In this document: piece by piece, positions 31,584-42,641 of the stretch
How positions within the stretch are numbered: the first letter of the stretch is position 1
How the letters are laid out: each line of letters opens with the position of its first letter
Notes under the pieces: generated by a model
Databases searched by the model: none
The model's input: the letters and a program-made list of their open reading frames with translations, nothing else
Told to the model about the DNA's origin: nothing
Made by a program: the position numbers and the translations under genes
Source of the DNA: Rhizoclosmatium globosum
Lineage: Eukaryota > Chytridiomycota > Chytridiomycetes > Chytridiales > Chytriomycetaceae
Direction: 5' to 3'
NCBI GenBank assembly: GCA_002104985.1
Contig: MCGO01000017.1
Location: 124,001-188,000, forward strand
DNA: 64,000 nucleotides

Positions 31584-33823
31584 ATGACACACCACCTGCG
31601 CAAGATCCAGTTCGGGTCGCTGCAGCAACATGAGGTGGAACAAGTATTAGATGTGCGGAAAGTAACATCGTTTCCGTTTGGACCGGTAAGGCCTCCAACG
31701 CACCTTTTCACACACACTGACCTTCAAGCAGGGCTGGGACTCGTCGCATGCTGTTGTGGGATACGCAGAACCGCAAGAAACAATACAAATTCAATCTGGG
31801 GCTGGGCTGAATGGCTGTCCTCCCTCAGCGTCAACTGCCCTCAACAACCTCGATTCACAGCACCACATCATCGATATCGACTTTAATCCACCTTCAACTC
31901 ATCTGAACTTTACAACAATCAATCATCTATTTCAGATACTGTGGAACCATCAATACCCAATTCGCAACCCTCAACCAACAACGATAACAACTCAAAACCT
32001 TCAGAACCTCCATCGCCTCCAAAGCAAAAGACTTGGGCTGAGCTCAGTTCTACAAAGTCTACTCCCTTTGAGCCCCCAACTCCTCCTTCAAATACCGCAC
32101 CTTCAACCCCCATTCAAATACCGCACCTTCAACCCCTGAAAAACCTGCCGTCATTGTACCCCAAAAGCCAAAGTCTTGGGCCGACTTGGTCAAAGTCCCC
32201 GAATCAGCAACATCATCAACAAAGCAAACGGCGTATCAAATCCTCCTCCACCAACAAGTAATTTTGAAATATGTTCCGAACCTGAGGTGTTCATCCTATC
32301 GTTCGAAAACTGATCCACATTTAACTCCCCAGAATTCTGTGCAACATTCACCGTTTCCTTCCAATCTCGTCTATTAAAACCACGAGGCCTGATAAAACAG
32401 TGGAAACACTTGTTTCATGAACGTCATTCTTCAACCACTTCTGCATTGCCCTCCTTTTTATAACCTCATCAAGCAACTCAGACAACAAATTCACTTTACA
32501 TTCAAAGAAAAAACGCCATTGATGGAAGCACTGTGAGTCTTGTTTGTTTGGTTGCAATTTCCGATTTGATTTAGTTACTGACCTTTTCTTGGCACAGTAT
32601 TCGGTTCTTTGATGAATTCGAGGAAGATACTGGCAAGGAGAAGAAAAAGTCAAAGGAAGATGATTCGTTTGACCCTGATTTTGTGCATGCTGGTTTACTG
32701 AAATCGATGAAGACTGTTCAATCACGAAAGGTACAGAAATCTGTGTTGTTCTAGTTGTTTCTAACGATGAATTATCTTATATAGGGGCAACAGCAGGATG
32801 CTGAAGAGTTTCTTGGATTTGTTTTGGACGCTCTGCACGAAGAGTTGTTTACTACGTATGTATTTACCCTCTCACAGCACTATTCTCATTTTTAATGAAT
32901 AATAGTGAGGCGAGAAGAGAACCGGGTAAATCTTCAAGTACTGAGTCGCTGAGTCCGACGAGCGGTGATGACTGGGTCGAAGTGGGGCCAAAGCACAAAA
33001 ATACAGTCACTCGAACGGTAACGCGAGTCATTTGTACTCCGAAAATACTTTCTAATCGGCCACATTAGACTGAAGTCAAGGAAAGTCCAATTACTCAGAT
33101 TTTTGGCGGTAAAACAAGGTCCGTTCTCAAGCCAGCCGGGATAAGGAAAGCGTAACGCTGGAGCCTATCCAACGGCTACAGCTGGATATCATGGTAATTT
33201 GCGAGATTTGGCGAATCTGAAGCTAAACTCCAACTTCAGCCGGACCACATTAATTCAATCAACGACGCGCTTCTCAACCTCACCACTCAAGAAGTCATTC
33301 ATGGCTACAAAGCACCCAACCTTGGAATTCTGGTATACTCTCATTCTCATCCATTTTGGCGGTTAACTTTGCACTCAACAGGTGGACGCCACCAAGCAAA
33401 CATTTATGGACCAATTCCCACCCATCCTCATCCTCCACATGAAACGATTCGAATACAACATGCACGGCCTTCAAAAAATACGAAAACACATTTCCTTCTC
33501 CGACAACCTAAAATCCAACCTGAAGTCATTTCACCCGGTGTAACCAGGAAAAACAACGTGAATTTGCAGTACCGCTTGTTTGCAGGTGGAGTTTTCCCAT
33601 ACCCCCATTCCAAGTGTTTTGACCTGACACCAACTTAACATTACAGTCATCAACCACCACGGAAAGACAGCAGCAAATGGGCATTATACCTGTGACGTGC
33701 AAAGACAGAATGAAGAGTGGTTACGTATTGATGATGAAAAATGTGGAACGGGTGAGGGTAGAAGATGTGTTGAAGGAGATGGATGAACGTCAGGCTTATA
33801 TGCTATTTTATGCTAAAAGTTGA
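31584..33823 (+). CDS. UBP3: Ubiquitin carboxyl-terminal hydrolase, USP10/Ubp3 family
   Basis: Exon 1 starts at 31584 (MTHHLRKIQFGSLQQHEVEQ) and splices at about 31688 to 31732 (GWDSSHAVVGYAEPQET). A Pro/Ser/Thr-rich region with a KTWAEL motif follows, as in USP10. The catalytic Cys box (about 32370-32450, one frame switch) reads LKPRGLI then GNTCFMNVILQPLLHCPPFY. Further exons give GQQQDAEEFLGFVLDALHEE, SGDDWVEVGPKHKNTVTR, ESPITQIFGGKTRSVLKPAG, PPILILHMKRFEYNMHGLQK and the His box HHGKTAANGHYTCDV. The protein ends ERQAYMLFYAKS at 33823. Known roles are deubiquitination with cofactor Bre5/G3BP, including ribophagy in yeast. Several 1 nt switches lie within conserved blocks. Confidence 0.88.
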
Positions 33824-34651
33824 GTTTGTGGAATGGATGTGATAATTGATGAATGCGGTTTTGGGGAAAACGGTGATAATTATAGGGTGTTTCTACAAAG
33901 TAAATGAGCACAATAACTTTTTGCACGAAACTCTTCCTTTATTTCTTTCTTTCCATGGATTGCATCTAATGGCCTTTTACGATATCGCTCTCGAAGTTTC
34001 TCGTTCAACAACTAACTTCCAGTATGATAGCTATATTAATACAACTCATGAATTTTCTCGTTTATTTTAACTTGGCATCCTTGGATAAAAATACACAAAC
34101 ATCGTTAGGTCCCTATCAATGTTGCTTTTAAACTTAAATATCTATTTCACAAAACTTACGTGTTGTCTAGTTAAAATGCTTTCTCTTTGCAAGTGGTCTG
34201 AGGATGAACATTCCAGTATGTGACCAACACCACCCTACATCACAAAAGCGTCAATACAACAACAACAACAACAACAACAACAACGAGGATTTCAAATTAC
34301 CCAGCCGCGAGGTTTTCTACCTGATGATTCGATGATTCGATATTCCGATCACCAGGTCTTCTTTCAACTGCGTTGCAAGATGGTCAACTGACTTCGCACC
34401 TTTCGTTGCACTTTGAGGTCGAGTTCCATATAATCCTAAGTGTAGGGTTTCTTTCTTAACTTTTGATGTTGATATCGATATTCAGTTGCCCAAAGTCAAT
34501 TCATTCATTTACGGTTAAGTTAACATATTTTCAGGGCTCACTACACTCTGGCATACATTCCCTAATAATTAAAATTCACCAACGTTTCTTTTGAGTTCTC
34601 TTGTCATTCTAAGACAATAAATTAAGAAAACAGAAAAAGAACCAAACAAAG
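33824..34651. other. Intergenic region with (CAA)n microsatellite
   Basis: About 830 bp between USP10 and RPN8. It is AT-rich and contains a CAA/ACA trinucleotide run at 34256-34284. No gene supported; the open stretch 33846-34070 has no family resemblance. Presumed RPN8 promoter at the right end. Confidence 0.5.
34256..34284. repeat. (CAA)n microsatellite
   Basis: 29 bp uninterrupted ACA/CAA trinucleotide repeat in a non-coding region. Confidence 0.95.
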
Positions 34652-35862
34652 ATGGTCGAAGCCAAGCCACTCAAAGTCGTCGTCCACCCACTCGTTCTCC
34701 TCAGCGTCGTTGACCATTTCTCCGAGTTGCGCGAAACACGTCAAAGAGAGTTGTTGGAGTTTTGCTTGGCAGGTTGTCGGAGACACGGTCAACATTGCCA
34801 ATTCATACGCGCGTGAGTTCTTTTAGACCTTTGTTAAGTTTCTCTAACTGAGTGAGACAGTGCCCTTTGAGGAGGATGAGAAGGATCCGAGCGTGTGGTT
34901 CCTGGACCACAACTACCACGAAGCCATGTACGATATGTGCAAGAAGGTTAATGGTGAGTCACCTTCTAAGTGGCAGTTACTTTTAAGGTTATTGCGATGG
35001 AGTGAGGAAGGATGTGAGGAAGGCAGGATAATGTTGTTTGTGTTGGACGCGCGTTTCTCTCTCCAACCACCAATGCCCCAAAAGCACTTCTCTAAACTTC
35101 GCTTCCGTTTAAACAGCCAAGGAAAAGATGGTCGGATGGTATCACAGCGGCCCAAAGCTCCGTCCTTCAGATCTCGAAATCAACGAACTCTTTAAGCGAT
35201 ACATTCCAAACCCAGTCCTGGTCATTATTGACGTGAAGCCAAAAGATATCGGAATTCCAACTGATGCATACTTTGCAATTGAGGAAGTCCACGATGTGAG
35301 TCTTTTGTGGATGTGGAAACTATTCGCTAACATTAACTCAGGATGGTACCGCTACCACCAAAACTTTCGCACATCTTCCATCAAGCATTGAAGCCGAAGA
35401 GGCTGAAGAAATCGGTGTTGAACACCTTCTCCGTGACATCAAAGACAACGCAGTTGGAACCCTCAGCACCCAAATCACCGACCAACTCGATTCCCTCAAG
35501 GGACTCCATAACCGCCTCTCCGACATTACCTCCTACCTCGAAAAAGTCGTCCTAGGAAAACTCCCAGTCAACCATCAGATTCTCTACAACCTACAAGACA
35601 TTTTCAACCTCCTTCCCAACTTGGAACGCGTTGAAACTGTGAAGAGTTTTGCCGTCACAACCAACGACGAGTTGCTCGTTGTCTATTTGAGTAGTTTGGT
35701 TAGGGCTGTCATTGCACTACACAACTTGATTCAAAACAAGATTACGAATCGGATGAAGAAAAGAAGGAGGCCGGAATTGCTGTTGGTGAGATTGTAGAGG
35801 GTTCTGTTCCGGTTGTTGGAGCTGATGGAGCTGATGCTGGTAAAAAGGTTGAAAAGAAGTGA
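34652..35862 (+). CDS. RPN8: 26S proteasome regulatory subunit Rpn8 (PSMD7)
   Basis: Lid subunit with an inactive MPN domain, partner of the deubiquitinase Rpn11. The start at 34652 gives [23 protein letters not shown] disturbed stretch (34725-34790) should encode [20 protein letters not shown] and shows two small indels. Later exons are clean: [80 protein letters not shown] and [21 protein letters not shown] 1 nt shift near 35745 leads to the acidic/Lys C-terminus ([20 protein letters not shown]) ending at 35862. The JAMM metal motif is not expected in Rpn8 and is not seen. Confidence 0.93.
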
Positions 35863-36015
35863 TAGCAACGACGCATTGATGGATCAAAATGATTACTCTT
35901 CGCCAATCGTGGTTGTATTCTGGCTTTAATATATTCAATGTCTTAAAAAATGTATATTGCTTAATATCACGAAGTCAAACACCACTGCTGCCCAACATCC
36001 TCCCTCATCAACGCA

Positions 36016-37074
36016 ATGTCCCTTACACAACAAACTCCCAAACAGCCAGTAACCATTGTAGATTTGCCAGTTGAGCTTATCCAGCGAATCTTCTGCTGGA
36101 TCGATCCCCATCGGGTTTGGCGCCTCAGACGTATCTCATCCGCGATCTACGCATGCATCACGACAGTCGCATTCGCGCGATTGAATCTACACACTATGGG
36201 CGCTCCTAATGTCACAGAATTCGAGAGTTGGGATGCAACAGGTCTAGACTACCTCGGCTGGACAGGGCCTCGAATCTATCGGATCGTTTACTTCCAGGAC
36301 TACGTCGCCCATTTGAAGGTCATTTCATGGGGTGCTGATGAACAGGGTGTTGATGTTCCTGAAACTACCATTTACTTGGACAAGAGGATCCCCATCCAAC
36401 TGAGTAGTCTTAATAACTTGGAAAAACTAATCCTTGTAGATTGTGATTTGAAGGGCGTAATTCCGTCTGAGATTGGAGCTCTCGCGTCGTTGATGCAGTT
36501 GGATTTGCGAGCGAATCACCTTGAAGGTGATATTCCGGCAACGTTTGAAGGTCTCAAGAATTTACGTATATTATCCCTGGCGGATAATGAGCTGTCAGGT
36601 CGGATTCCTCCTGAATTGGGAAACTTGTCTCAACTTGAAACGTTGATACTCTTGGGCAATCGTGAATTGTCTGGACCGTTACCTGCAGAATTGAGTCGCC
36701 TGTCCAACCTCAAGTATCTTGATATCAGTAAAACGGCGGTTTATGGTCCCATTCCTCCAGAATGGGGTTATCTGGCCAACTTGAATTATCTCACTCTTTA
36801 TGAGAATCCAAATTTGGGGTGCATTATTCCTCCAGAATTCGGAAATTTAGTCAACTTGATAGAATTAGATATATCGGGGTCAAATATGGTTGGGCCTATT
36901 CCTTCTGAACTTGGACGTCTCGCCAACTTGGTGCAGTTATTTTTGGAATCTAACAACTTATCAGGAGCGGTACCGATTGAATTGGCTGAATTGGAATTGC
37001 TGGAAGTTTGTGATTTGAGAGGGAATCCTTTATTGACTTGTTCCTTTGAGTTTGAAAGGGCAAACTTGGATTAA
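36016..37074 (+). CDS. F-box protein with plant-type leucine-rich repeats, intact
   Basis: Best-preserved member of the family here: a single uninterrupted 352-residue frame. The F-box DLPVELIQRIFCWIDPHRVW is at about residues 16-35. A linker containing ESWDATGLDYLGW and VISWGADEQG is followed from about residue 120 by roughly nine LRRs of the xxLxxLxLxxNxLxGxIPxEL type (e.g. LRILSLADNELSGRIPPELG, LRANHLEGDIPATFEGL). It ends with a capping motif VCDLRGNPLLTC. GxIP repeats are typical of plant LRR receptors, unlike the usual Skp2-type FBXL repeats. There is no signal peptide or transmembrane segment, so it is cytoplasmic/nuclear. A substrate-receptor role in an SCF ligase is inferred. Confidence 0.88.
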   Translation: MSLTQQTPKQPVTIVDLPVELIQRIFCWIDPHRVWRLRRISSAIYACITTVAFARLNLHTMGAPNVTEFESWDATGLDYLGWTGPRIYRIVYFQDYVAHLKVISWGADEQGVDVPETTIYLDKRIPIQLSSLNNLEKLILVDCDLKGVIPSEIGALASLMQLDLRANHLEGDIPATFEGLKNLRILSLADNELSGRIPPELGNLSQLETLILLGNRELSGPLPAELSRLSNLKYLDISKTAVYGPIPPEWGYLANLNYLTLYENPNLGCIIPPEFGNLVNLIELDISGSNMVGPIPSELGRLANLVQLFLESNNLSGAVPIELAELELLEVCDLRGNPLLTCSFEFERANLD

Positions 37075-37215
37075 ATTCACAACGATTATTGTATCTTTCA
37101 TTCTTACGATTGAACAAACGGCTGACATCATTCAACAAAAAAACGTCAACGGGGTTTCGGCTCCTTACCCAAGCTTCAAAAAACATACCAACCCAAATTG
37201 TCGTCAGAAACGTCA

Positions 37216-38276
37216 ATGCGCTCTCTGGCCGCGTCATTTGCCCTCTTTGCCGCATTTGTGAATGCAAAAGACTCAATTGAAATTCACTGCCAAGATGCCA
37301 ACGAATCTGTCCCCGCAGAAATCCTGTATTCAACAGCCCTCTATCCCAACAGCCCCATCATCTACAAAAACAGTCTTCTCTTCGCGGAATACAGTGCGGA
37401 TCGGCTCACATTCCTGGATGGCTCCACGTTCTGGCGGAGGGATGGGTGTGGACCGAGTGGAGTGACTCGCTACCATTACAACTCACTGCTCGTTGCTTGT
37501 TACGATGACAACAGTATTGTGCAAATTCATGAGAATGGGACTACGTTGGCGCGTGTTTCTCATAGCGCCGTTGACAGTGCTGGGTTTCTGGGACCTACGG
37601 ATTTCGCGTTGGATACATTTGGAGGTTCGTTTTGAATGCTTTGATTGTTCGTATATTGATTAAAGATCTAGGTGTCTACTTTACGGCGCCGGGGACGTAT
37701 GAATCTTGGGGACCGTCTAAACCAGCGACAGGATCTATCCATTACATTCCAAAACCTGAGAATGGTGTTATCTCGGAATATATTTATCGCGTAGCAAGTG
37801 GTATCCGATATCCCAATGGAATAGCTGTCACAAGCAACGGACAGTCTCTTCTCGTGTCCGAAACGTTTTCGAACGTTGTTTCTTCATATGAAATCTTCAG
37901 CAACGCGCTTATACAGCGAAACTTTTTGTCGGCACCCACTTTGTTTGTTAATTTGAGTCAAGTCGTGGATGGATTTATGGGCCCCGCGGGAATGAAACTT
38001 TTGGATGGAGTGCTGTATCAGGCGGAATTTGAAGGAGCTCGCGTACTCAAGTTTTGGGAGGATGGAGGGTTTGTTGGAAGTGTGGAGTTTAATACTCCCA
38101 CGTTTAAGAATATTTCGAATGTCTGGGTGGAGTGGGATTCAATTTATGTTACTGCTGCCAGTGAAGACAGTTCTGGGCAGGAGAAGCCCGGTTTGATTCT
38201 TCGGATCGATGATCCCTTGCTGAAAACACGGGCCCATTTGAATTGTGATATTACGGGAAATGCTGTAGAACTCTAA
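37216..38276 (+). CDS. Secreted SMP-30/gluconolactonase-like beta-propeller protein
   Basis: Exons 37216-37624 and 37666-38276 splice in phase to 339 residues. The start at 37216 (six residues after an upstream in-frame ATG) gives a clear signal peptide MRSLAASFALFAAFVNA. Propeller-like motifs include LYPNSPIIYKNSLLFAEY, GPTDFALDTFGDLGVYFT (across the splice), IRYPNGIAVTSNGQSLLVSE and AGMKLLDGVLYQAEFEGARV. They match the 'G.y.pNGia.s.dg..lyv.e' pattern of SMP-30/LRE lactonases. Likely extracellular Ca-dependent lactonase or lactone-binding protein; substrate unknown. Intact in both exons. Confidence 0.75.
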
Positions 38277-38418
38277 ATGTGTTAGAAGTGGCTATACCGC
38301 TAAGCCTGTCTAAAATTTATTATCCTCGTTTATAATTGAGGCATTTCATTGTAAAGCATGTTTCTTATTTTATTCTCGTTGTAATGACCACAAGAGGTTG
38401 AGTTGATCCTTTTGAGAT

Positions 38419-39371
38419 TCAGGATTCACAAGGTAAGAAGACATGAACCCTCTCTGGAAACTGAAAATCACAGATTAAGTTCGCATTCCCTGACAGATTA
38501 ATAATTTCAAGATTCACTAGCTGCAGGAATTCTCTCGGAACGAATCCAGCAAGATCATTCTCTATCAAATAACACTTCTTCAGGTTGACCAAGTTCGACA
38601 ACTCAGACGGAATAGGTCCACATAAAAGATTATATCCCAGGCTCAAGTATTCCAGCTTGACCAAAGTCCCAAGAGTTTCTGGAATCGTCCCTGAAAACCT
38701 GTTGCAACTCAGACTCAATTCCTTCAATCCAGACATAAGTCCAATTTCAGCAGGAATAGGACCTTCTAGGAAGTTCGCTCCCAAGTCAAGAACGATCAAG
38801 TTTACCAGGTTCCCAATGGCAGAACCAAGCTTGCCAATCAACCCGCAGTGTCCAAGCGTCAACTCCGTCAATCCAACCATCTCCCAAACGCCTGCAGGAA
38901 TAAGTCCAAGCTCTTGGCATAGGTTCAAGTACAATTGTTTCAATCCACTCAATCGAGCACCAGTCCCTGGAGGGATCTCGAGTGGACCCAAGAATGTCTT
39001 CAGCTTTATGGACTCTACTGTTTTACTCTTCATCTCCCATAAAGTTGACGGAATTCGTTTCTCATAACCAAACCAGAAGATTTCGGTCTGCACTTCTCGG
39101 TGTATACTGATTGGTACGACGCAGGAGCACTGAAGAATGCTTTTTCAACGTCCAGTGATATGTTTCCGTTTGAATCAAATGGGGATGTGTTGGTGAGACT
39201 TAAAGCGGCAAAGTGCTTCGTCAGCAGCAGTTCATTGATCCTCTTGCACAGTCTTCGATAGCAAAACACTTGCGTAGGATGGACCCAGGCGAAGATCGGA
39301 AAGATCGCTTCGTTGGGAATGAGGTCGAATGGAGACGTAACTGTTGCCTCTTCTTTGTACGCAGAAACCAT
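38419..39371 (-). CDS. F-box/LRR protein, first of a minus-strand tandem pair
   Basis: The start at 39371 (MVSAYKEEATVTSPFDL) leads to the F-box IPNEAIFPIFAWVHPTQVFC followed by YRRLCKRINELLLTKHF. A frame switch at 39060-39090 joins the LRR half. That half starts with ESIKLKTFLGPLEIPPGTGA and carries about seven GxIP repeats (LVNLIVLDLGANFLEGPIPA, LKELSLSCNRFSGTIPETLG), ending FQFPERVHVFLPCES at 38419. It is very close in layout and sequence to the gene just upstream at 39402-40374, so this is a recent tandem duplication. Confidence 0.75.
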
Positions 39372-39401
39372 AATTTAAAATATATACAATGTTTATTCTC
39401 A

Positions 39402-40374
39402 TTAAAGATATGCACGACCGGAATCCGGAAACTGAAAGGCACAGCACAATCCTGGATTCCCTGACAGATTTATGACTTCAAGATTCACTAAGTGCTGGAA
39501 TTCCAATGGAACTTCCCCCTTCAGTTTGTTTTCCGACAAGTACAGCTTACTGAGTCTAACCAAGTTCGAGAGTTCAGCAGGGATAGATCCGCTCAACCGA
39601 TTATATTCAAGGCTCAAACTCGTCAAGTTGATTAAGCTTCCTACTGATGCAGGTATCACACCAGAAAACATGTTGGAACCCAAATCCAGCTCCTCCAAAT
39701 CAGTCAACAGACCAAGTTCTGATGGAATCGAGCCTTCCAAGTTATTCTCTGCCACATTAAGGCACCTTAGCCGCACCAGATTTCCAATTTCAGAATCAAG
39801 AATGCCAGTCAACCCACATTCTTCCAACGTCAACTCAGTCAATCCAACCAGCTCCCAAAGTGCTGAAGGAATTGGTCCAAGTTTATCACATTCCTTCAAC
39901 GTCAACTTCGTTAATGCAATCATTTTGCCTCCAACACCAGTAGATATCTCAAGTGGACCCAAGAACATCTTAAGCTTGAGCGACTCCACCGTCTTCAACT
40001 CCCAAAATGCAGCTGGAATCTTGTAATGCATTGCTTCTTTCATGTAACAGCCATAAGAAACAACTTCGGATTGGCCATTCAAGAGTTTGTCTGCGTAGGC
40101 TGATTGAAACGACGGAGGTGCATTGAAGAAGGCGTTTTCGACGTCCAATGATGAATCGTGTGTGTTTAAGGCAGGTATGCGAGTGAGATTTAAGGTGGCG
40201 AAGTGTTTCGTCAGCAACAGGTCATTGATCATCTTGCATAGCTAGCCTACGATAGCGGAACACTTGTGTAGGATGTATCCAGGCGAAAATTGGGATGATT
40301 ACTTCGTCGGGGGTATAGTCGAATGGGGAGAGATGGAGTTGCAGCCGTAGGGGTGAGCTTTCGATTTGTGACAT
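39402..40374 (-). CDS. F-box/LRR protein, second of the minus-strand tandem pair
   Basis: The start at 40374 (MSQIESSPLRLQLHLSPFDY) is chosen by comparison with the neighbour; an upstream in-frame ATG at 40452 exists. The F-box TPDEVIIPIFAWIHPTQVFR is followed by a frame switch near 40235 restoring KMINDLLLTKHF. The remaining frame is intact to 39402 with about eight repeats (LTELTLEECGLTGILDSEIG, LEELDLGSNMFSGVIPASVG, LEYNRLSGSIPAELSNL). It shares FLGPLEI and the terminal FQFP motif with the 38419-39371 gene. Only 30 bp separates the two genes. Confidence 0.75.
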
Positions 40375-40544
40375 ACTTTTGACTGCAAACCAGATAAAAG
40401 AACTTGCCATGATATAAGGATGGGAAAAATAAGTTCCTCCTTTATTTTCCATTTAGACAGCGCGTGCTATCTGTCACCTTGCAAAAAGGTGATCCAAGAA
40501 TCCAAAAACGGATCTCCTTAGAATCGCCCCCGTAAAAACGCAAC

Positions 40545-41484
40545 ATGATCAAGAGGAAAGTGACAACTACAACTACGACTCAAAGAGTGCTACCGCATGG
40601 AACTGAAACGACGATCCGAACTGTAACTCAAGTTTCCATTGATGTAAGTCCGCAAGGCATTGTTTCGGAACTCAAACATCCAATTTACATGTAATGCGAT
40701 ATAGACACAAGGTCAAGGGATTGGTCTCAGCACCCAAAACGGGAAACATATCCCTGCATTAACACAAGCTGCTGATGCTCCATCGCCGAAGATGGCAATC
40801 AGACTCGAGACATGGCCAGTCTCCAAATTAGTCGCTGAACTCTTACCCAAAGGGACATTAGTTCACGTCAACGGCACAGATGTGAAAGAAATAGAGATTG
40901 AAGGAGTGAAGGTTAGGGTCCGCCAAGACGACGCCACTAAGTTGGAACTTCTGCGTTCTATTATTTCGTCAGGAAATGAATCTCGAATTTCAGTCGATTT
41001 ACTGGGATCGGTCAAGGTTGGCAATGTGCTGGACGCCTTCAAAGCAGCCACCTCGCCTGTTCTTGTGTACCACTCAGAGACCGAATTCCATCAGGTCTTA
41101 AACAAAGCGAATCAAGAAGACGGTATATCTCTTCTCAAGAGCTTGTCAGAAATAATGGAGAGGTCGGAGCATGCATGTTGTCAAGAATCATATCGTCAAA
41201 TTAGACAAGCTACTTCCCAACTGATACACATCTTCCGCACCAACGACCCAGCGGTAGTTTTAGTGGTACACGATGCCTTTAAACAAGCTTGCATACAGAT
41301 GATGGTCGAGTCAGATTCTGAGAAACCAGATCCTACATTTATGAGATGGTTCTTACGCGATGCGGACTTGGACTTGTTCTTAAACACGTTTGAGGATCCA
41401 GAGATGGATAAACTTCCATATGCTACTCGATATTCCGTCAGTCTGATGAAGGACGCATTGATTCGAGGAATTACAGTTGTCTAG
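40545..41484 (+). CDS. Hypothetical protein, two clean exons
   Basis: Exon 1 40545-40643 (33 codons, MIKRKVTTTTTTQRVLPHGT..) and exon 2 40705-41484 splice in phase, giving about 292 residues. I recognise no domain. The C-terminal 200 residues are mostly helical by composition (LLKSLSEIMERSEHACCQES, YRQIRQATSQLIHIFRTNDP, MRWFLRDADLDLFLNTFEDP). The first exon is Thr-rich. The intact frame over two exons argues for a real, expressed gene. Confidence 0.65.
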
Positions 41485-42641
41485 TTGTGCTTTTGAGGCA
41501 TTGAATTCATTTTCCTCTTCTCCATATCAAAATTCATACAGATTTAGAGCATGTTTTTCTTTTTACATTGACAATATTCTTAAAAATGGCTATTTGAAAA
41601 ACAGTCTGGAATTGTCACTTGTTCCTCCACATCTCGTGTCTTCTCCACTCATTTGCCACCTGCTACCGCGACCCTTCTTATATTCGTCATTGTCTGAAGT
41701 GTGTTCTGCCTCACAGTTGAGTGAGTCGACTGTTTTCTCTGCAGATACCGTTTACATTGAATAACTCTGCTACATCAGGGCCACAATGATGTATCTCGCA
41801 CACATCTTCTCAAGCAATGCACTGTATCGCGCCCTTAACGCGAGACGGTCCATGACGGTTCAACCATCAACACAACCTCCGTTAACGATATGCACGGCCC
41901 CGGTTGTACATTTTCTTTGGAGTTGATTGTTGATGACCTATTAAGTCTCATCATAGTATATCGGCCGGTGTCTGGAAGGAGAATTCTGATGAGCATCCAC
42001 ATTGACCCCTGTCGCTCTGCGGCGAAAGCCCAGGGTGCTGAGCACCGTAATGTGCCTTGATGTGAATCTATCTCCTTCTCAAGAGCTCTGGTTCTACACG
42101 TCCACAGTTTTTGGAATACCTATCCATTTTTTCTCTTCATCATGGCTGCGCAGGCGACAATGACAACTCCGTGATTGTAGAACGCTCGTCAATTTAGTAC
42201 GGCCGTTTGGTGGTGTTCGGCTTTTGACTTGTTGTATCACGCGAGAGGAGTAGGGAGAGACCGAAAAGTGGGAACCCGGCGCAACTCAAGCTTTCTGTAA
42301 AAGGAAAGTCAGTTGTAAAATATCGTCTTGCGTGGCAGTGTGGTTTTAAATTGTTGGATTGTTGGATTTCTCTTCTTCTGCCCCATTGCACTTGCTCCCG
42401 AATATCTTGTACCGCCTGTTAGGATTAAAATCCCGATAGTGCCCGTGCTGCGGAATTTATGACTTCTTCTTCAGGCTTCTCCCTGAGATCTAGTTGTTCT
42501 TAGGTACCATATAGGCATTAGCATCATTGTATTTGGGGTTTGTTTTTCTTCTTTCTTTTGTATCTTGTTTCGCTCTTTACGTTTTTCCTGTTACTTATGA
42601 AGAAATAAATATAGTGATACATTTAAAATAGTTCTCTCGCG
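41485..42641. other. Intergenic region, no supported gene
   Basis: About 1.15 kb. Short open stretches (41477-41764 plus strand, 42194-42391 minus strand) show no family signal or splice context. A CT-rich stretch near 42535-42590 precedes the next gene and could be its promoter. Confidence 0.45.
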
